Assembly (NCBI GenBank): GCA_017792425.1
Contig: CP051233.1
Location: forward strand, 2,967,739 to 3,031,738
DNA from: Thalassovita sp.
GTDB taxonomy: Bacteria > Pseudomonadota > Alphaproteobacteria > Rhodobacterales > Rhodobacteraceae
Length of the DNA: 64,000 nucleotides
Direction of reading: 5' to 3'
The position numbers were made by a program, and so were the translations under genes. The notes beneath the pieces are model-generated. The model was not told the DNA's origin. It saw only the letters and a program-made list of their open reading frames with translations, and did no database searches. This document shows, in pieces, positions 36,623 through 46,297 of the stretch. The stretch's first letter is position 1. Every line of letters begins with the position of its first letter.

Positions 36623-37990
36623 TCAAGCGGCAGGACGTCCCCGGGTGCGTCCGGGACGCGGTTCAATGCCTCTGCCATGCTTTACATAGCGCCATGCGGC
36701 GTAGGCCGCGCCAATGCCGACCAGCGTATTTGCCAGCGCCTGCGCCATCACTACGCCAGCGATACCGAACATCCCGCCCATCGCAAAGGCCAGCGGCCCC
36801 ATCAGAACACCATCGCGTGACCAGTTGGCGACAGTGGCCCAGACTGGACGACCAAGGTTGTTGAAGGCCGCGTTGGACACGAAAAGCGCACCGGTAAACA
36901 CGAAAGATCCGGCTGCGTACAGCGAAAACACCCGCACCACCTCGGCCGCCTCGCCGGTCAGGCCGAACGCTTGGGTCACCAGGTCCGCGCACAGCGCCAA
37001 CATCAGCCATGTCACCCCGGTGTAAACTGCGCAGAATAGCAGCGAATCCTTGTAAGCCTGCAACACGCGGTCCTTCAGCCCGGCCCCGGCGTTCTGCCCG
37101 ATGATGCCGCCAATCGCGCCGGACAGCGCAAAGATACCGCCAAAGGACAAGATCGTCAGACGCGACACCACGCCCATCCCGGCAACTGCGCTGGCGCCAT
37201 GTTCCGCCGTGGCGCGGATCAGTATCCAGTTGCCGAACGGGGTGGAAAGCTGGGTGGCGATGGCTGGAACCGCGATTGCGGCAAAGGCCGGCAGGTACAG
37301 TTTCAGGTCAACCCACGCCGGACGGGTCAGCATGTTGTGGGTCTGGATCAGCCAGTACAACCCGACCACGGCCATCACCCCGCGGGAAATGACGATCACC
37401 GCCGCCGCGCCGTCTACGCCCCAGCCCATCCACAGGATGAACAGCGGGTCCAGAACCACGGCCACCAGCCCGGCCAAGGCCGTCACCAGCATCGACCGCA
37501 GCGCATCCCCCAGCGACCGCAACACCGCCCCGGCCATCATCCCCGCGGCGATCAGCGGCAGCGACGGCAAGGAGATCTTCAGGAACTGCGCAGCGACCTC
37601 CAGCACCTCGCCTTCGGCACCGGACAGACGCAATAGCGGATAGCGGAAGCTATGAACCAGCACAGCGATCACCAATTGCGCCCCGACCCCATACAGCAGC
37701 GCCGAGGTCGCGATCCGCCGCGCCCGACGGGGACGCCCCATGCCCAGGGTCCGACTGACCAGCGCCACCGCGCCAATCATCATGCCGATGGATATGGAGA
37801 TCACGAAGAACTGCAGCGTCGCCGCGAACCCTATGGCGGCGATCAGCGCCTCGTTTTGCAGCCGACTGACCCAGTACAGCGCCAGAAAGTCCACCAGGAA
37901 CATAAAGCTCAGCCCCAGCGACCCGGACAGCGTCATCACCACCACATGGCGCATGGTTGATCCGGTGGTGAATTTTGCCTTGCTTGTCAT
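36623..37990 (-). CDS. MATE-family multidrug/metabolite efflux transporter
   Basis: This 455-residue protein has about twelve membrane segments and the two-fold MATE pattern (MTLSGSLGLSFMFLVDFLA in the first half, and IGGIIGQNAGAGLKDR in the middle). MATE proteins export cationic drugs or metabolites in exchange for H+ or Na+. I chose the ATG at 37990, which overlaps the stop of the upstream MFS gene by a few bases near 37992. The two transporters are therefore probably one operon. The substrate is unknown. Confidence 0.9.
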   Translation of the reverse strand: MTSKAKFTTGSTMRHVVVMTLSGSLGLSFMFLVDFLALYWVSRLQNEALIAAIGFAATLQFFVISISIGMMIGAVALVSRTLGMGRPRRARRIATSALLYGVGAQLVIAVLVHSFRYPLLRLSGAEGEVLEVAAQFLKISLPSLPLIAAGMMAGAVLRSLGDALRSMLVTALAGLVAVVLDPLFILWMGWGVDGAAAVIVISRGVMAVVGLYWLIQTHNMLTRPAWVDLKLYLPAFAAIAVPAIATQLSTPFGNWILIRATAEHGASAVAGMGVVSRLTILSFGGIFALSGAIGGIIGQNAGAGLKDRVLQAYKDSLLFCAVYTGVTWLMLALCADLVTQAFGLTGEAAEVVRVFSLYAAGSFVFTGALFVSNAAFNNLGRPVWATVANWSRDGVLMGPLAFAMGGMFGIAGVVMAQALANTLVGIGAAYAAWRYVKHGRGIEPRPGRTRGRPAA

Positions 37991-37991
37991 G

Positions 37992-39224
37992 TTATTCTGC
38001 CGGTGCGGGCACGAAGCGCGAAAAAACGGTTTCATTGCCCGGTTCCGGGTGGCGCGGGATCAGCAGCGCCAGCGACAACGACACAAAGGCCATCCCCGCC
38101 GCCAGAAAGAACACCGCGCCGGGGGACACCAGCCACAGATAGCCCAGAACAGCGGGCAGGAACACAGCGGCAATATGGTTGATCGTGAACGCCACGGCAG
38201 CCGTCGGGGCAATGTCGCCCGGGTCCGCGATTTTCTGGAAATATGTTTTCAGCGCCAACGCAAGGGCAAAGAACATGTGATCGATCACGTACAGGATCGA
38301 CGCCAGAACAACTCCCCAGCCGAACCAGTAGATGCCGCCGTACAGCAGGAACACCGTCACGAGCCCGACATATTCCACCACCAGCGCCCGGCGTTCACCG
38401 AACCGGGCGACAACCTTGCCGAAAACCGGGGCCAGCACCATGTTGGCGACCAGGTTGATCAGGTACAGGCCGGTCACCTCGTGGACGTCAAAGCCGAATT
38501 TCTCAACCATCATGAACCCGGCAAAGACGACGAAGATCTGCCGCCGCGCGCCCGCCATGAATTGCAGGGCATAGTAAAGCCAGTACCGGCGGCGCAGGAT
38601 GAACTTTTTGACCTGTGGGTTCGGCGCCTCGAACTGCGGATAGGCCAGCAGGCAGAAAAGCGCGATCACCGCCGTAACCCCACCCGACAGCAGATAGACG
38701 GTGTTATAGGTCAGCCCCAGCGTATCCCAGCTCAGCACGATCAGCCCATAGGCCACCAGCGTCGCCGCCGACCCGGCCGCCAGCAGCCAGCCCAGAACTT
38801 GCGGGGCGCGGTCCTTGGGCAGCCATTGCAGCTGCAGCGACTGGTTCACCGTCTCGTAATAATGAAAGCCGATGGAGCTGAGCATGGTGATCGTCAGGAT
38901 GCCTCCCATCGACGGGAACCACGCCGTCACCGCCGTCGCCACCCCCAACAGCAACAGCGACACCACGCCCAGAACCTGTTCCCTGACGAACATGATCAAC
39001 GCGATCACCCCGATGGCGAAGAAGCCCGGGATTTCGCGCACCGTGTGCAGCCAACCGATATCCGACCCGTCGAATCCGGCCACCTCGATCACAAAGTTGT
39101 TCAGCAGCGCCGACCATGTGGCAAAGGCCACCGGCATGGCGGCCGCCATCAGGAACAGAAGAAACACAGGGCGGCGCCAAACCGGAAGTTGGCCCGCTTC
39201 ACTCAGGGGGGTCACGCGTATCAT
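37992..39224 (-). CDS. Major facilitator superfamily transporter
   Basis: This 410-residue protein has about twelve hydrophobic segments in two bundles separated by a cytoplasmic loop (QFEAPNPQVKKFILRRR). A conserved MFS-type GKVVARFGERRALVVEY follows the seventh segment. The substrate cannot be predicted. It is divergent from a YeeE/YedE gene across a 111-base spacer that holds an FNR-type palindrome, and it is co-oriented with the MATE gene downstream. Confidence 0.88.
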   Translation of the reverse strand: MIRVTPLSEAGQLPVWRRPVFLLFLMAAAMPVAFATWSALLNNFVIEVAGFDGSDIGWLHTVREIPGFFAIGVIALIMFVREQVLGVVSLLLLGVATAVTAWFPSMGGILTITMLSSIGFHYYETVNQSLQLQWLPKDRAPQVLGWLLAAGSAATLVAYGLIVLSWDTLGLTYNTVYLLSGGVTAVIALFCLLAYPQFEAPNPQVKKFILRRRYWLYYALQFMAGARRQIFVVFAGFMMVEKFGFDVHEVTGLYLINLVANMVLAPVFGKVVARFGERRALVVEYVGLVTVFLLYGGIYWFGWGVVLASILYVIDHMFFALALALKTYFQKIADPGDIAPTAAVAFTINHIAAVFLPAVLGYLWLVSPGAVFFLAAGMAFVSLSLALLIPRHPEPGNETVFSRFVPAPAE

Positions 39225-39263
39225 ATGAATCCCTTACGCCCATTTGCTGCAATTGACGAGAGT

Positions 39264-39277
39264 CTGATCTGAATCAA
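39264..39277. promoter_or_regulatory. FNR/FnrL-type palindrome between the MFS and YeeE/YedE genes
   Basis: CTGAT-CTGA-ATCAA matches the FnrL consensus TTGAT-N4-ATCAA at nine of ten fixed positions. It sits in the middle of the divergent spacer, about 40 bases from the MFS start and 59 bases from the YeeE/YedE start. This would place at least one gene under oxygen-responsive control. The call rests on sequence alone. Confidence 0.6.
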
Positions 39278-39335
39278 GGCACATACATTCTAAACATGGC
39301 ATGTGCGCCTATGCACAAGGGGACGGAGACGCGCG

Positions 39336-40400
39336 ATGGATCTTCTTGCAATCGTGGAATGGATAGGCGAAGCGCCCACCGCGGCGCTATTGGGGCTGAT
39401 GACGGGCATCATCTTTGGCGTGTCGGCACAGCGGTCGCGTTTCTGCCTGCGCGCTGCGACCGTATCTTTTGCGCGTGGCCACCTGGATGACAAGGTGGCC
39501 GTCTGGTTCCTGACCATCTCCACGGCGATCGTCTGGGTTCAGGGGGCGCAATTGCTGGGTCTGTTCAGTGCAGCCGAAGCACGCCAGATGGCCGTTCCGG
39601 GCAGTTGGTCCGGGGCCATCATCGGTGGGTTGATCTTCGGTGTGGGCATGGTTCTGGCACGCGGATGTTCCGGCCGTTTGCTGGTTCTGGCCGCAACCGG
39701 CAACCTGCGGTCGGTCGTGTCCGGGCTGATCTTCGCCGTCGTCGCGCAAATGAGCCTGTCGGGCATCCTGTCCGATTTCCGCAACACGCTGGCGTCCCTG
39801 TGGGTTACAGAGGGCGGTCGCAACCTGGACCTGCTGGTTTTCTTCGGCCTGCCTGAATGGGGCGGCTTCGTGATCGGGCTGATCTTTGCGGCGCTGGCGC
39901 TGCTGTTGTCCTACATGAACCGGATTTCCATCACGCGGTTGGTGTTCGGCGCGGGGGTTGGCTTTGCCGTGGCGGTTGGCTGGGTGTCCACATTCGCGCT
40001 GGCGCAGATCGCCTTTGACCCGGTTACCATCGAAAGCGTCACATTTTCCGGCCCCTCGGCCCACACGCTGATGTTCTTTCTGGACCGAAACGAGGTGCTG
40101 CAATTCTCAGTTGGGCTTGTGCCGGGGGTCGTTGTCGGCTCGCTCAGCTCGTCCCTTCTGAAAGGAGAGTTCGAGTTCCAGGGCTTCTCGGACGAATCCA
40201 ACATGCGCCGGTCCATGACAGGTGCGGTCCTGATGGGCTTTGGCGCGATGCTGGCCGGGGGCTGCGCGATCGGGGCGGGCGTGACGGGCGGTTCGGTTTT
40301 CGCGGGCACGGCATGGTTGGCGCTGTTTTGCATGTGGATCGGGGCGATGACCACGGACATCCTGATTGACCAAAGGTCAGCGCGACAAAAAATCACTTGA
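39336..40400 (+). CDS. YeeE/YedE-family sulfur-compound transporter
   Basis: This 354-residue integral membrane protein has about nine segments and the conserved cysteine motifs of the YeeE/YedE (TsuA) family: SRFCLRAATVSFARG, LARGCSGRLLVLA and AGGCAIGAGVTGGSVFAG. Members import thiosulfate or other reduced sulfur compounds. I chose the ATG at 39336 behind GGAGAC. The adjacent FNR-type site suggests oxygen-linked expression. The next gene starts after 130 bases. Confidence 0.9.
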   Translation: MDLLAIVEWIGEAPTAALLGLMTGIIFGVSAQRSRFCLRAATVSFARGHLDDKVAVWFLTISTAIVWVQGAQLLGLFSAAEARQMAVPGSWSGAIIGGLIFGVGMVLARGCSGRLLVLAATGNLRSVVSGLIFAVVAQMSLSGILSDFRNTLASLWVTEGGRNLDLLVFFGLPEWGGFVIGLIFAALALLLSYMNRISITRLVFGAGVGFAVAVGWVSTFALAQIAFDPVTIESVTFSGPSAHTLMFFLDRNEVLQFSVGLVPGVVVGSLSSSLLKGEFEFQGFSDESNMRRSMTGAVLMGFGAMLAGGCAIGAGVTGGSVFAGTAWLALFCMWIGAMTTDILIDQRSARQKIT

Positions 40401-40530
40401 ATCCCAAGCCTTAGAGGCAGATCAAATACATAGACTTTTCAGAATACTTCGCATGGAAAGAACCGTGCGACCGTTTTTTGTGCCGTATCGAGTTGAACCT
40501 TCTGACCTTAACGACCTTTCGAGGGGAAAA

Positions 40531-41370
40531 ATGAAAAAGAACCTTTTGATTGCCTGCGCCTTTACGATGGCCACGTTCGCAGCAGCGGCTCAGGCGGAAA
40601 CTGTTTTCAGCGGTGATCTGGGCTTCAGCGCCGGTGTGAACAGCTTCAGCAACTCTGACGACAGCGAAGAAGCCAGCGAAAGCACCTTCTCGCTGAACGG
40701 GAACGTTCGCGCGGACATGGGTGTTTGGGCGGCGTTTGCCGATTTCAACTATGTCCGCCGCGACGTACCGCAGGACGACTGGGACGATTACCTGCCCGAA
40801 GGCGCGTCCAGCCTGGGCCTGCACTTTGGCCGCCACTTCAATGACGTCTACGCCGGCGCCTTCATCGGCAAGAACTGGTTCCAAGGCGACGATTCCTCGT
40901 CCGGCGATGGCTATGTCGACGGCACCCTGTGGGGCGTCGAGGCGGAATACATGCTGTCCCCGAACACCGCTTTGTTCGGCCAGATCGGCATGGCCGACAT
41001 GGTTGGTGACGACGGCGACAGTGAATTTGACGGCCACTTCGTCCGCATCGGCATGGCCCATACCGTCAACAAGCTGACCCTGGCGATGGACTATGAATTC
41101 GGTCGCTCGCCCGACATCTTCGAGGACAGCAGCGACTGGGGCGAATACAAGGCGTTCACTGTCAGCGCCGAGTATCAATTCAAACCCCGCCTGATCGGCA
41201 CCTTCAGCCTGTCCCAGATGGACATCACCGCCAACACCGAGGACAGCGGCGACGAAACCGTGGTCGAGGTCGGATTGAAGATCCCGTTCGGCGCGACCTA
41301 CAAGCGCAACAACCTGACCACGACTTACCGTCCGGGTCTGGCAGCCGCTTGGGCCGAAACGCTGGATTGA
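40531..41370 (+). CDS. Outer-membrane beta-barrel protein (porin-like)
   Basis: This 279-residue protein has a signal peptide (cleavage after AQA at about residue 22). Its body alternates aromatic and charged residues in many short strands, for example LGLHFGRHFNDVYAGAFIGK. It is rich in Asp and Gly, with the aromatic-flanked strands expected of a beta-barrel. It is not the trimeric porin of the lineage as far as I can see. A GAGGGG Shine-Dalgarno precedes the ATG. A strong terminator follows, so it is probably a monocistronic gene. Function unknown beyond pore or surface role. Confidence 0.8.
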   Translation: MKKNLLIACAFTMATFAAAAQAETVFSGDLGFSAGVNSFSNSDDSEEASESTFSLNGNVRADMGVWAAFADFNYVRRDVPQDDWDDYLPEGASSLGLHFGRHFNDVYAGAFIGKNWFQGDDSSSGDGYVDGTLWGVEAEYMLSPNTALFGQIGMADMVGDDGDSEFDGHFVRIGMAHTVNKLTLAMDYEFGRSPDIFEDSSDWGEYKAFTVSAEYQFKPRLIGTFSLSQMDITANTEDSGDETVVEVGLKIPFGATYKRNNLTTTYRPGLAAAWAETLD

Positions 41371-41393
41371 TCCCGGCAACACCCTGCACACGG

Positions 41394-41419
41394 AAGGCGG
41401 CCCAAGGGCCGCCTTTTTT
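41394..41419 (+). terminator. Intrinsic terminator of the beta-barrel gene
   Basis: AAGGCGGCCC (41394-41403) pairs with GGGCCGCCTT (41406-41415), followed by a run of T to 41419. The stem is strong enough to work in both directions, ending at the stop codon of the convergent monooxygenase gene at 41419. Confidence 0.85.
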
Positions 41420-42537
41420 CATGCCCCCAGGTAGACCGCCACCTGCGCGGCGATTTCCGGGGCCTGAAGCGAGATTTCCTTTAGCTGCCCATTCGGCACC
41501 GCGTGGTAAGAACAGAACCACAACCCCGGCGCCAGTTGCTGCCCGGATTGCACCGGCCGCCCTTCTGCATCCAGCACGCCCGGCATCTCGCCGAAAACCG
41601 GGCGCAGATCCACCGTGTACCCGGTCGCCATCAGGATCGCGTCATACTCGGCCGCTTTGCCGTCCGTAAACATAATCCGCGCCCCGTCCAGCCGGTCTAT
41701 GCCAGGCCGCACGGTGATCCGGCCCGCCTTGATCAGGTCCAGCGTGCCCAGGTCGATCAGCGGAATGCGCCCATCCTCTCGAACCTGCGCGACAGGGCCT
41801 TTCGGCGATTTCTGCAGCCCATACTGCGCGTAGTCACCCAGTTTTGCCTTCAGGACCGGCGCGGTGATCCGGTCCACGATCCGGTAGGGCAGAAACCGTT
41901 GCAACAGTTCGAAATTGCCGATCGGGATACCAAACAACTCTTTCGGCAGCAGGTTCACCGGGCTGCGCACCACCATATCCACTTGCCGCCCGTCCTCGGC
42001 CAGGTCAATCGCGATTTCCCCGCCAGAATTGCCGAACCCCACCACCAGCACGCGATCCCCCGGCAGGTCCACCGGTCGCCGATAGTCCCGCGTATGCAGG
42101 ACCGGACCCGGAAAGCTGCCCAGACCTGGCCAGCCTCCGCCTTTTGGACGGTCGGAAATCCCCGTCGCAGCAATGACCACGCGTGCCTCTGTTGCCTGCC
42201 CATTGGCCGTCACCCGCCAGCCGCCCGGTATCTTTTTCACGCTTTCCACCAAGGTGTTCAGATGCGGGGACAGGTCGAAGTGGGCGGCGTAGTCCTCCAG
42301 GTACTGCACCACCTGCAAGCGCGGCACATAGCGCGGCGACATCACGGGGAAGGGCATCATCGGCAATTGGGATCGCTTCTTGTCCGTGTGCAGGTGCAGC
42401 CGGTCATAATGCCGCCGCCACGCGCTGCCGATGGTGCCTTCTCGTTCCAGAATCAGCGGGTCCAGTCCCTTCGCCTTCAGGCACGCCCCCAATGCCAGCC
42501 CCGCCGGGCCTGCCCCGATCACCACCACATCCTGCAT
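41419..42537 (-). CDS. Flavin-containing monooxygenase-type NAD(P)/FAD oxidoreductase
   Basis: This 372-residue protein has an FAD motif VVVIGAGPAGLALGACL (about 4-20), a second dinucleotide motif RVLVVGFGNSGGEIAIDLA (NADPH) and the ATGYTVDLRP end motif. It resembles flavin monooxygenases of the YUCCA or Baeyer-Villiger-like group that oxidise soft nucleophiles or ketones; the substrate is unknown. It is 32 bases from priA on the same strand and faces the beta-barrel gene. Confidence 0.88.
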   Translation of the reverse strand: MQDVVVIGAGPAGLALGACLKAKGLDPLILEREGTIGSAWRRHYDRLHLHTDKKRSQLPMMPFPVMSPRYVPRLQVVQYLEDYAAHFDLSPHLNTLVESVKKIPGGWRVTANGQATEARVVIAATGISDRPKGGGWPGLGSFPGPVLHTRDYRRPVDLPGDRVLVVGFGNSGGEIAIDLAEDGRQVDMVVRSPVNLLPKELFGIPIGNFELLQRFLPYRIVDRITAPVLKAKLGDYAQYGLQKSPKGPVAQVREDGRIPLIDLGTLDLIKAGRITVRPGIDRLDGARIMFTDGKAAEYDAILMATGYTVDLRPVFGEMPGVLDAEGRPVQSGQQLAPGLWFCSYHAVPNGQLKEISLQAPEIAAQVAVYLGA

Positions 42538-42569
42538 TGCGTGCCCTCCCCGTTCGCCGGGTCAGTCAA

Positions 42570-44765
42570 TCAGTAAAAGCTTTGAGGGTCTATATCGACG
42601 CTGACACGGGTCTGGTTGCCGTACCGGAATTGCGCCAGCCACCGGGCCAGCGCGGCCTGCAACGGCGCGCCCTTGTCGGCCTTCACCAGCAGGCGCACCC
42701 GGTGCCGTCCGCGGATACGGGCAATCGGCGCCGGTGCTGGGCCGAACACCTGCGCGCCCACCTGACGCAAAGGGCCATCCCGCCGCGCCATGTCATTGCC
42801 CAGATCGAACACGTCCTGCACATCCGGGGACGACAGGATGATCCCCGCCATCCGCCCGAACGGGGGCACGCCCGCGTGGCGGCGTTCCTCGGCCTCGGCC
42901 CGCCAGAACCGTTCTTCGTCCCCGGCGATGATCGCGCGGATCACCGGATGTTCTGGCTGATAGGTCTGCAACAGCGCCAGCCCCTTGCGTTCGCTACGCC
43001 CCGCGCGCCCCGCCACCTGCCGCATCAGTTGGAACGTCCGCTCCGCCGCCCGCAGGTCCGACCCCTGCAGGCCCAGGTCAGCGTCAATCACCCCCACCAG
43101 CGTCAGCAGGGGGAAGTTGTGCCCTTTCGCCACCAGTTGCGTGCCGATGATGATGTCCGCCCCGCCCTCTGCGATCGCCTTGATCTGCGCCTTCAGCGCG
43201 CGGGCCGAACCGAACATGTCCGAGCTTAGCGTCACCACACGCGCATCCGGGAACAGCGCCGCGGCCTCCTCGGCCAGCCGCTCCACGCCGGGGCCGACCG
43301 GGGCCAGTCGTCCCTCGGCACCGCAATTCGGGCAGGTTTCCGGCATCGGTTTCGTCTCGCCGCATTGGTGGCAGACCAGCCGCTTCTGGAACCGGTGCTC
43401 GACCATCCGCGCGTCGCAATGATCGCAGCCGATCTGGTGCCCGCAGGCCCGGCACAGCGTGATCGGCGCATAGCCGCGCCGGTTGATGAACAGCAACGCT
43501 TGTTCGCCCTTTTCGACCCGCGCCAGCACCTCGCGCCGCAACGTGTTGGAAATCCACCGGTCCGAAGGCAGTTGTTCCCCGCGCATGTCAATCGCGCGCA
43601 TGTCTGGCAGCACCGCGTCGCCAAACCGACTGGTCAGGGCCAGCTTGTCGTATTTGCCCGCTTCGGCGTTGGTCCAGCTCTCAAGGCTTGGCGTGGCCGA
43701 GGCCAGCACCACCCGCGCCCCGCAGATGCTGGCGCGCAGAACGGCCATGTCGCGCGCGTTGTACAGCACGCCGTCCTCTTGCTTGTAGCTCGTGTCGTGT
43801 TCCTCATCCACGACGATCAGCCCCAGGTCACGGAACGGCAGGAACAGGGCAGACCGCGCGCCGATCACCATTTCCGCCCCACCTTGCCCGACCATCTTCC
43901 AGATGCGGCGGCGTTCGGTCATCGTCACCCCGGAATGCCATTCGGCCGGCTTTGCGCCGAACCGCGCCTCTACCCGTGTCAGGAATTCCGCCGTCAGCGC
44001 GATTTCCGGCAGTAGAACCAACGCCTGCCGCCCCTGTCGCAGGCATTCGGCGACGGCCTCCAGATAGACCTCGGTCTTACCTGACCCTGTGACGCCCCGC
44101 AGCAAAGTTGTGCCGTAGTGACCCGCGGCAATCCCCGCGCATAGCGCCTGCGCCGCCGCTTCCTGATCCTCTGTCAGCGCCTTGCCCGCGCGGTCCGGGT
44201 CCAGCGAGGGAAAAGGCAAATCGCGCGGGCGATCCTCTTCCAATACCGCGCCCTGCTGCACCAGCCCTTTGACGACGCCGGTGGACACACCCGCCGTTTC
44301 CGCCAGTTCCTTCAACGTGAAGGCCAGCCCGCCATAATCTGCCAGCGTTGCCAGCACCCGCGCCCGCGCTTCGGTCATGCGGTCCGGTTGCCGCCCTGAA
44401 GGACGGTACACTTTCTGCATCGACGGGGGATCGCTCAGTCCCGGCGCGCGCGTCGCCAGCCGCAGCATCGCCGACAGCGGGGTCAGTGTGTATTCCCCCG
44501 CCTTTTGCAGGAACAGCTGCATTTCCTCGCGCATCGGGGCCACGTCCAGCACGCGGATCACACTGCGGATCTTGCTGCGGTCATAGTCGCCCTTGCCCGC
44601 CCCCCAGACGACGCCCAGCACCTTGCGCGGCCCCAGCGGCACTTCGACAAACGCACCGGGGAAACAGCCACCTTCCGGCGCCTTGTAGTCCAGCACACGG
44701 TCCAGCGGCTGCGCGGTCAGCACGCCCACCAGTTCGCCCTCGCTGTAGAATTCCGCCTGCGTCAC
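42570..44765 (-). CDS. priA: Primosomal protein N' (replication restart helicase PriA)
   Basis: PriA restarts stalled forks. The protein has Walker A GVTGSGKTE, a DEEH box (VVDEEHDTSYKQEDG), zinc-binding cysteine clusters (CRACGHQIGCDHCD and CHQCGETKPMPETCPNCG) and helicase motif VI (QVAGRAGRSE). I chose the GTG at 44765 (731 aa) because the longer TTG start adds 19 residues that look unlike PriA; the usual N-terminus has the ELVGVLTAQPLDRVLDYKAP strand. It is divergent from fsa. Confidence 0.95.
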   Translation of the reverse strand: MTQAEFYSEGELVGVLTAQPLDRVLDYKAPEGGCFPGAFVEVPLGPRKVLGVVWGAGKGDYDRSKIRSVIRVLDVAPMREEMQLFLQKAGEYTLTPLSAMLRLATRAPGLSDPPSMQKVYRPSGRQPDRMTEARARVLATLADYGGLAFTLKELAETAGVSTGVVKGLVQQGAVLEEDRPRDLPFPSLDPDRAGKALTEDQEAAAQALCAGIAAGHYGTTLLRGVTGSGKTEVYLEAVAECLRQGRQALVLLPEIALTAEFLTRVEARFGAKPAEWHSGVTMTERRRIWKMVGQGGAEMVIGARSALFLPFRDLGLIVVDEEHDTSYKQEDGVLYNARDMAVLRASICGARVVLASATPSLESWTNAEAGKYDKLALTSRFGDAVLPDMRAIDMRGEQLPSDRWISNTLRREVLARVEKGEQALLFINRRGYAPITLCRACGHQIGCDHCDARMVEHRFQKRLVCHQCGETKPMPETCPNCGAEGRLAPVGPGVERLAEEAAALFPDARVVTLSSDMFGSARALKAQIKAIAEGGADIIIGTQLVAKGHNFPLLTLVGVIDADLGLQGSDLRAAERTFQLMRQVAGRAGRSERKGLALLQTYQPEHPVIRAIIAGDEERFWRAEAEERRHAGVPPFGRMAGIILSSPDVQDVFDLGNDMARRDGPLRQVGAQVFGPAPAPIARIRGRHRVRLLVKADKGAPLQAALARWLAQFRYGNQTRVSVDIDPQSFY

Positions 44766-44852
44766 GTGCCGTCCGGTGAAAGGGGTTTCGGGTTCTCCCC
44801 TCTTGGGGTAAAGCCAAGGCAAGCAAAGTCCAACCCTACTTGAGGCCCCGAC

Positions 44853-45506
44853 ATGAAATTCTTCGTTGATACCGCAGAGATCGACGCCATCGCCGAACTG
44901 AATGCCCTGGGCATGGTGGACGGCGTCACCACCAACCCCTCACTGATCAAGAAATCCGGTCGTGACATCCTGGAAGTGACCAAGGAAATCTGTGATCTCG
45001 TCGATGGCCCCGTGTCCGCCGAGGTCACCGCCGTCGATGCCGACCAGATGATCGCCGAAGGCCGCAAGCTGGCCAAGATCGCGGAAAACATCGCCGTCAA
45101 GGTGCCGCTGACCTGGGACGGGCTGAAGGCGTGCAAGGCGCTGACCGACGAAGGCACAATGGTCAACGTCACCCTGTGCTTTAGCGCCAACCAGGCGCTG
45201 CTGGCCGCCAAGGCAGGCGCGACCTTCATCAGCCCCTTCATCGGCCGGCTGGACGACATCGCGCTGGATGGGATGGAACTGATCGAGGACATCCGCGTGG
45301 TCTATGACAACTATGGGTTCGAAACCCAGATCCTGGCCGCCTCTATCCGCAGCGTGAACCATGTGCTGGACTGTGCCCGGATCGGCGCCGACGTGATGAC
45401 CGCGCCCCCCGCCGTGATCAAGGCGATGGTCAATCACCCGCTGACCGACAAGGGGCTGGATGCCTTCCTGGCTGACATCAAGGCCGCGAACATTAAGATC
45501 CTCTGA
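44853..45506 (+). CDS. fsa: Fructose-6-phosphate aldolase / transaldolase-type aldolase
   Basis: This short transaldolase family member of 217 residues has the Fsa-type N-terminus MKFFVDTAEI, the GVTTNPSLIKKSG motif and the Schiff-base lysine in IAVKVPLT (Lys83). The TLCFSANQALLAAKAGATFI signature is also present. Short members form decamers and act as either fructose-6-phosphate aldolase or transaldolase; sequence alone cannot decide. It is divergent from priA and lies 83 bases before the DUF484 gene. Confidence 0.93.
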   Translation: MKFFVDTAEIDAIAELNALGMVDGVTTNPSLIKKSGRDILEVTKEICDLVDGPVSAEVTAVDADQMIAEGRKLAKIAENIAVKVPLTWDGLKACKALTDEGTMVNVTLCFSANQALLAAKAGATFISPFIGRLDDIALDGMELIEDIRVVYDNYGFETQILAASIRSVNHVLDCARIGADVMTAPPAVIKAMVNHPLTDKGLDAFLADIKAANIKIL

Positions 45507-45589
45507 CAGGCGCACCTTTGCCAACCTGAAAAAAGATAAGGAAAAACCGGGCCATCTTTGCTATGGTCCGGGAAAACTCAGAGGCAGAC

Positions 45590-46297
45590 ATGAGCAGCAA
45601 GCCCGTCATCGACGCAGACCTGCGCGAGAAAATCATCGCTGAACCAGACGTGATTCTGGATGACAAAGACCTGATGCGCGCCCTTGTCGCCGCCAACGAA
45701 CGGACGATGGGCAACAACATCATCGACCTGCGCGGCATCGCCATGGAACGGCTGGAAACCCGGCTGGACCGGCTGGAAGACACCCATCGCAGCGTGATTG
45801 CCGCCGCCTATGAAAATCTGGCCGGCACCAACCAGATCCACCGCGCCATCCTGCGCATGATGGAACCGCTGACGTTCGAAGCTTTCCTGCGCGACCTCGC
45901 CGGTCCCGTGGCCGAGGTGCTGCGCGTGGAATGCCTGAAACTGGTGCTGGAAACCACCCAAAGCGACGAAGACCCGGTTCTGAAACGGTTGGGCGGCGTG
46001 CTGTCCGTGGCCAAACCGGGCTTTATCGACGACTACCTGACCGCCGGGCGCAACGTTCCCGTCCGGCAGGTCACGCTGCGGCAGGTGCAAGAGGGCAGCC
46101 TGCGGGTCTATGGCGAGGATTCCGGCTATATCCGGTCCGAGGCCTGCCTGAAGCTGGACTTCGGCCCGAACCGCCTGCCCGGCCTGCTGGTCATGGGGGC
46201 AGAAGACCCGCACCAGTTCAGCCCGCAGCAGGCCACCGACTTGCTGTCCTTCTTCGCTGGCGTGTTCGAACGGACAATGCGCCGCTGGCTGGCATGA
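45590..46297 (+). CDS. DUF484 family protein preceding xerC
   Basis: This 235-residue protein has the DUF484 pattern: an N-terminal helix (LREKIIAEPDVILDDKDLM), the coiled-coil-like ERLETRLDRLEDTHR and a GAF-like C-terminal half ending in LLVMGAEDPHQFSPQQATDL. DUF484 is a standard upstream neighbour of xerC. I chose the ATG at 45590. The xerC start overlaps its stop as ATGA, so the two are translationally coupled. Its biochemical role is unknown. Confidence 0.9.
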   Translation: MSSKPVIDADLREKIIAEPDVILDDKDLMRALVAANERTMGNNIIDLRGIAMERLETRLDRLEDTHRSVIAAAYENLAGTNQIHRAILRMMEPLTFEAFLRDLAGPVAEVLRVECLKLVLETTQSDEDPVLKRLGGVLSVAKPGFIDDYLTAGRNVPVRQVTLRQVQEGSLRVYGEDSGYIRSEACLKLDFGPNRLPGLLVMGAEDPHQFSPQQATDLLSFFAGVFERTMRRWLA

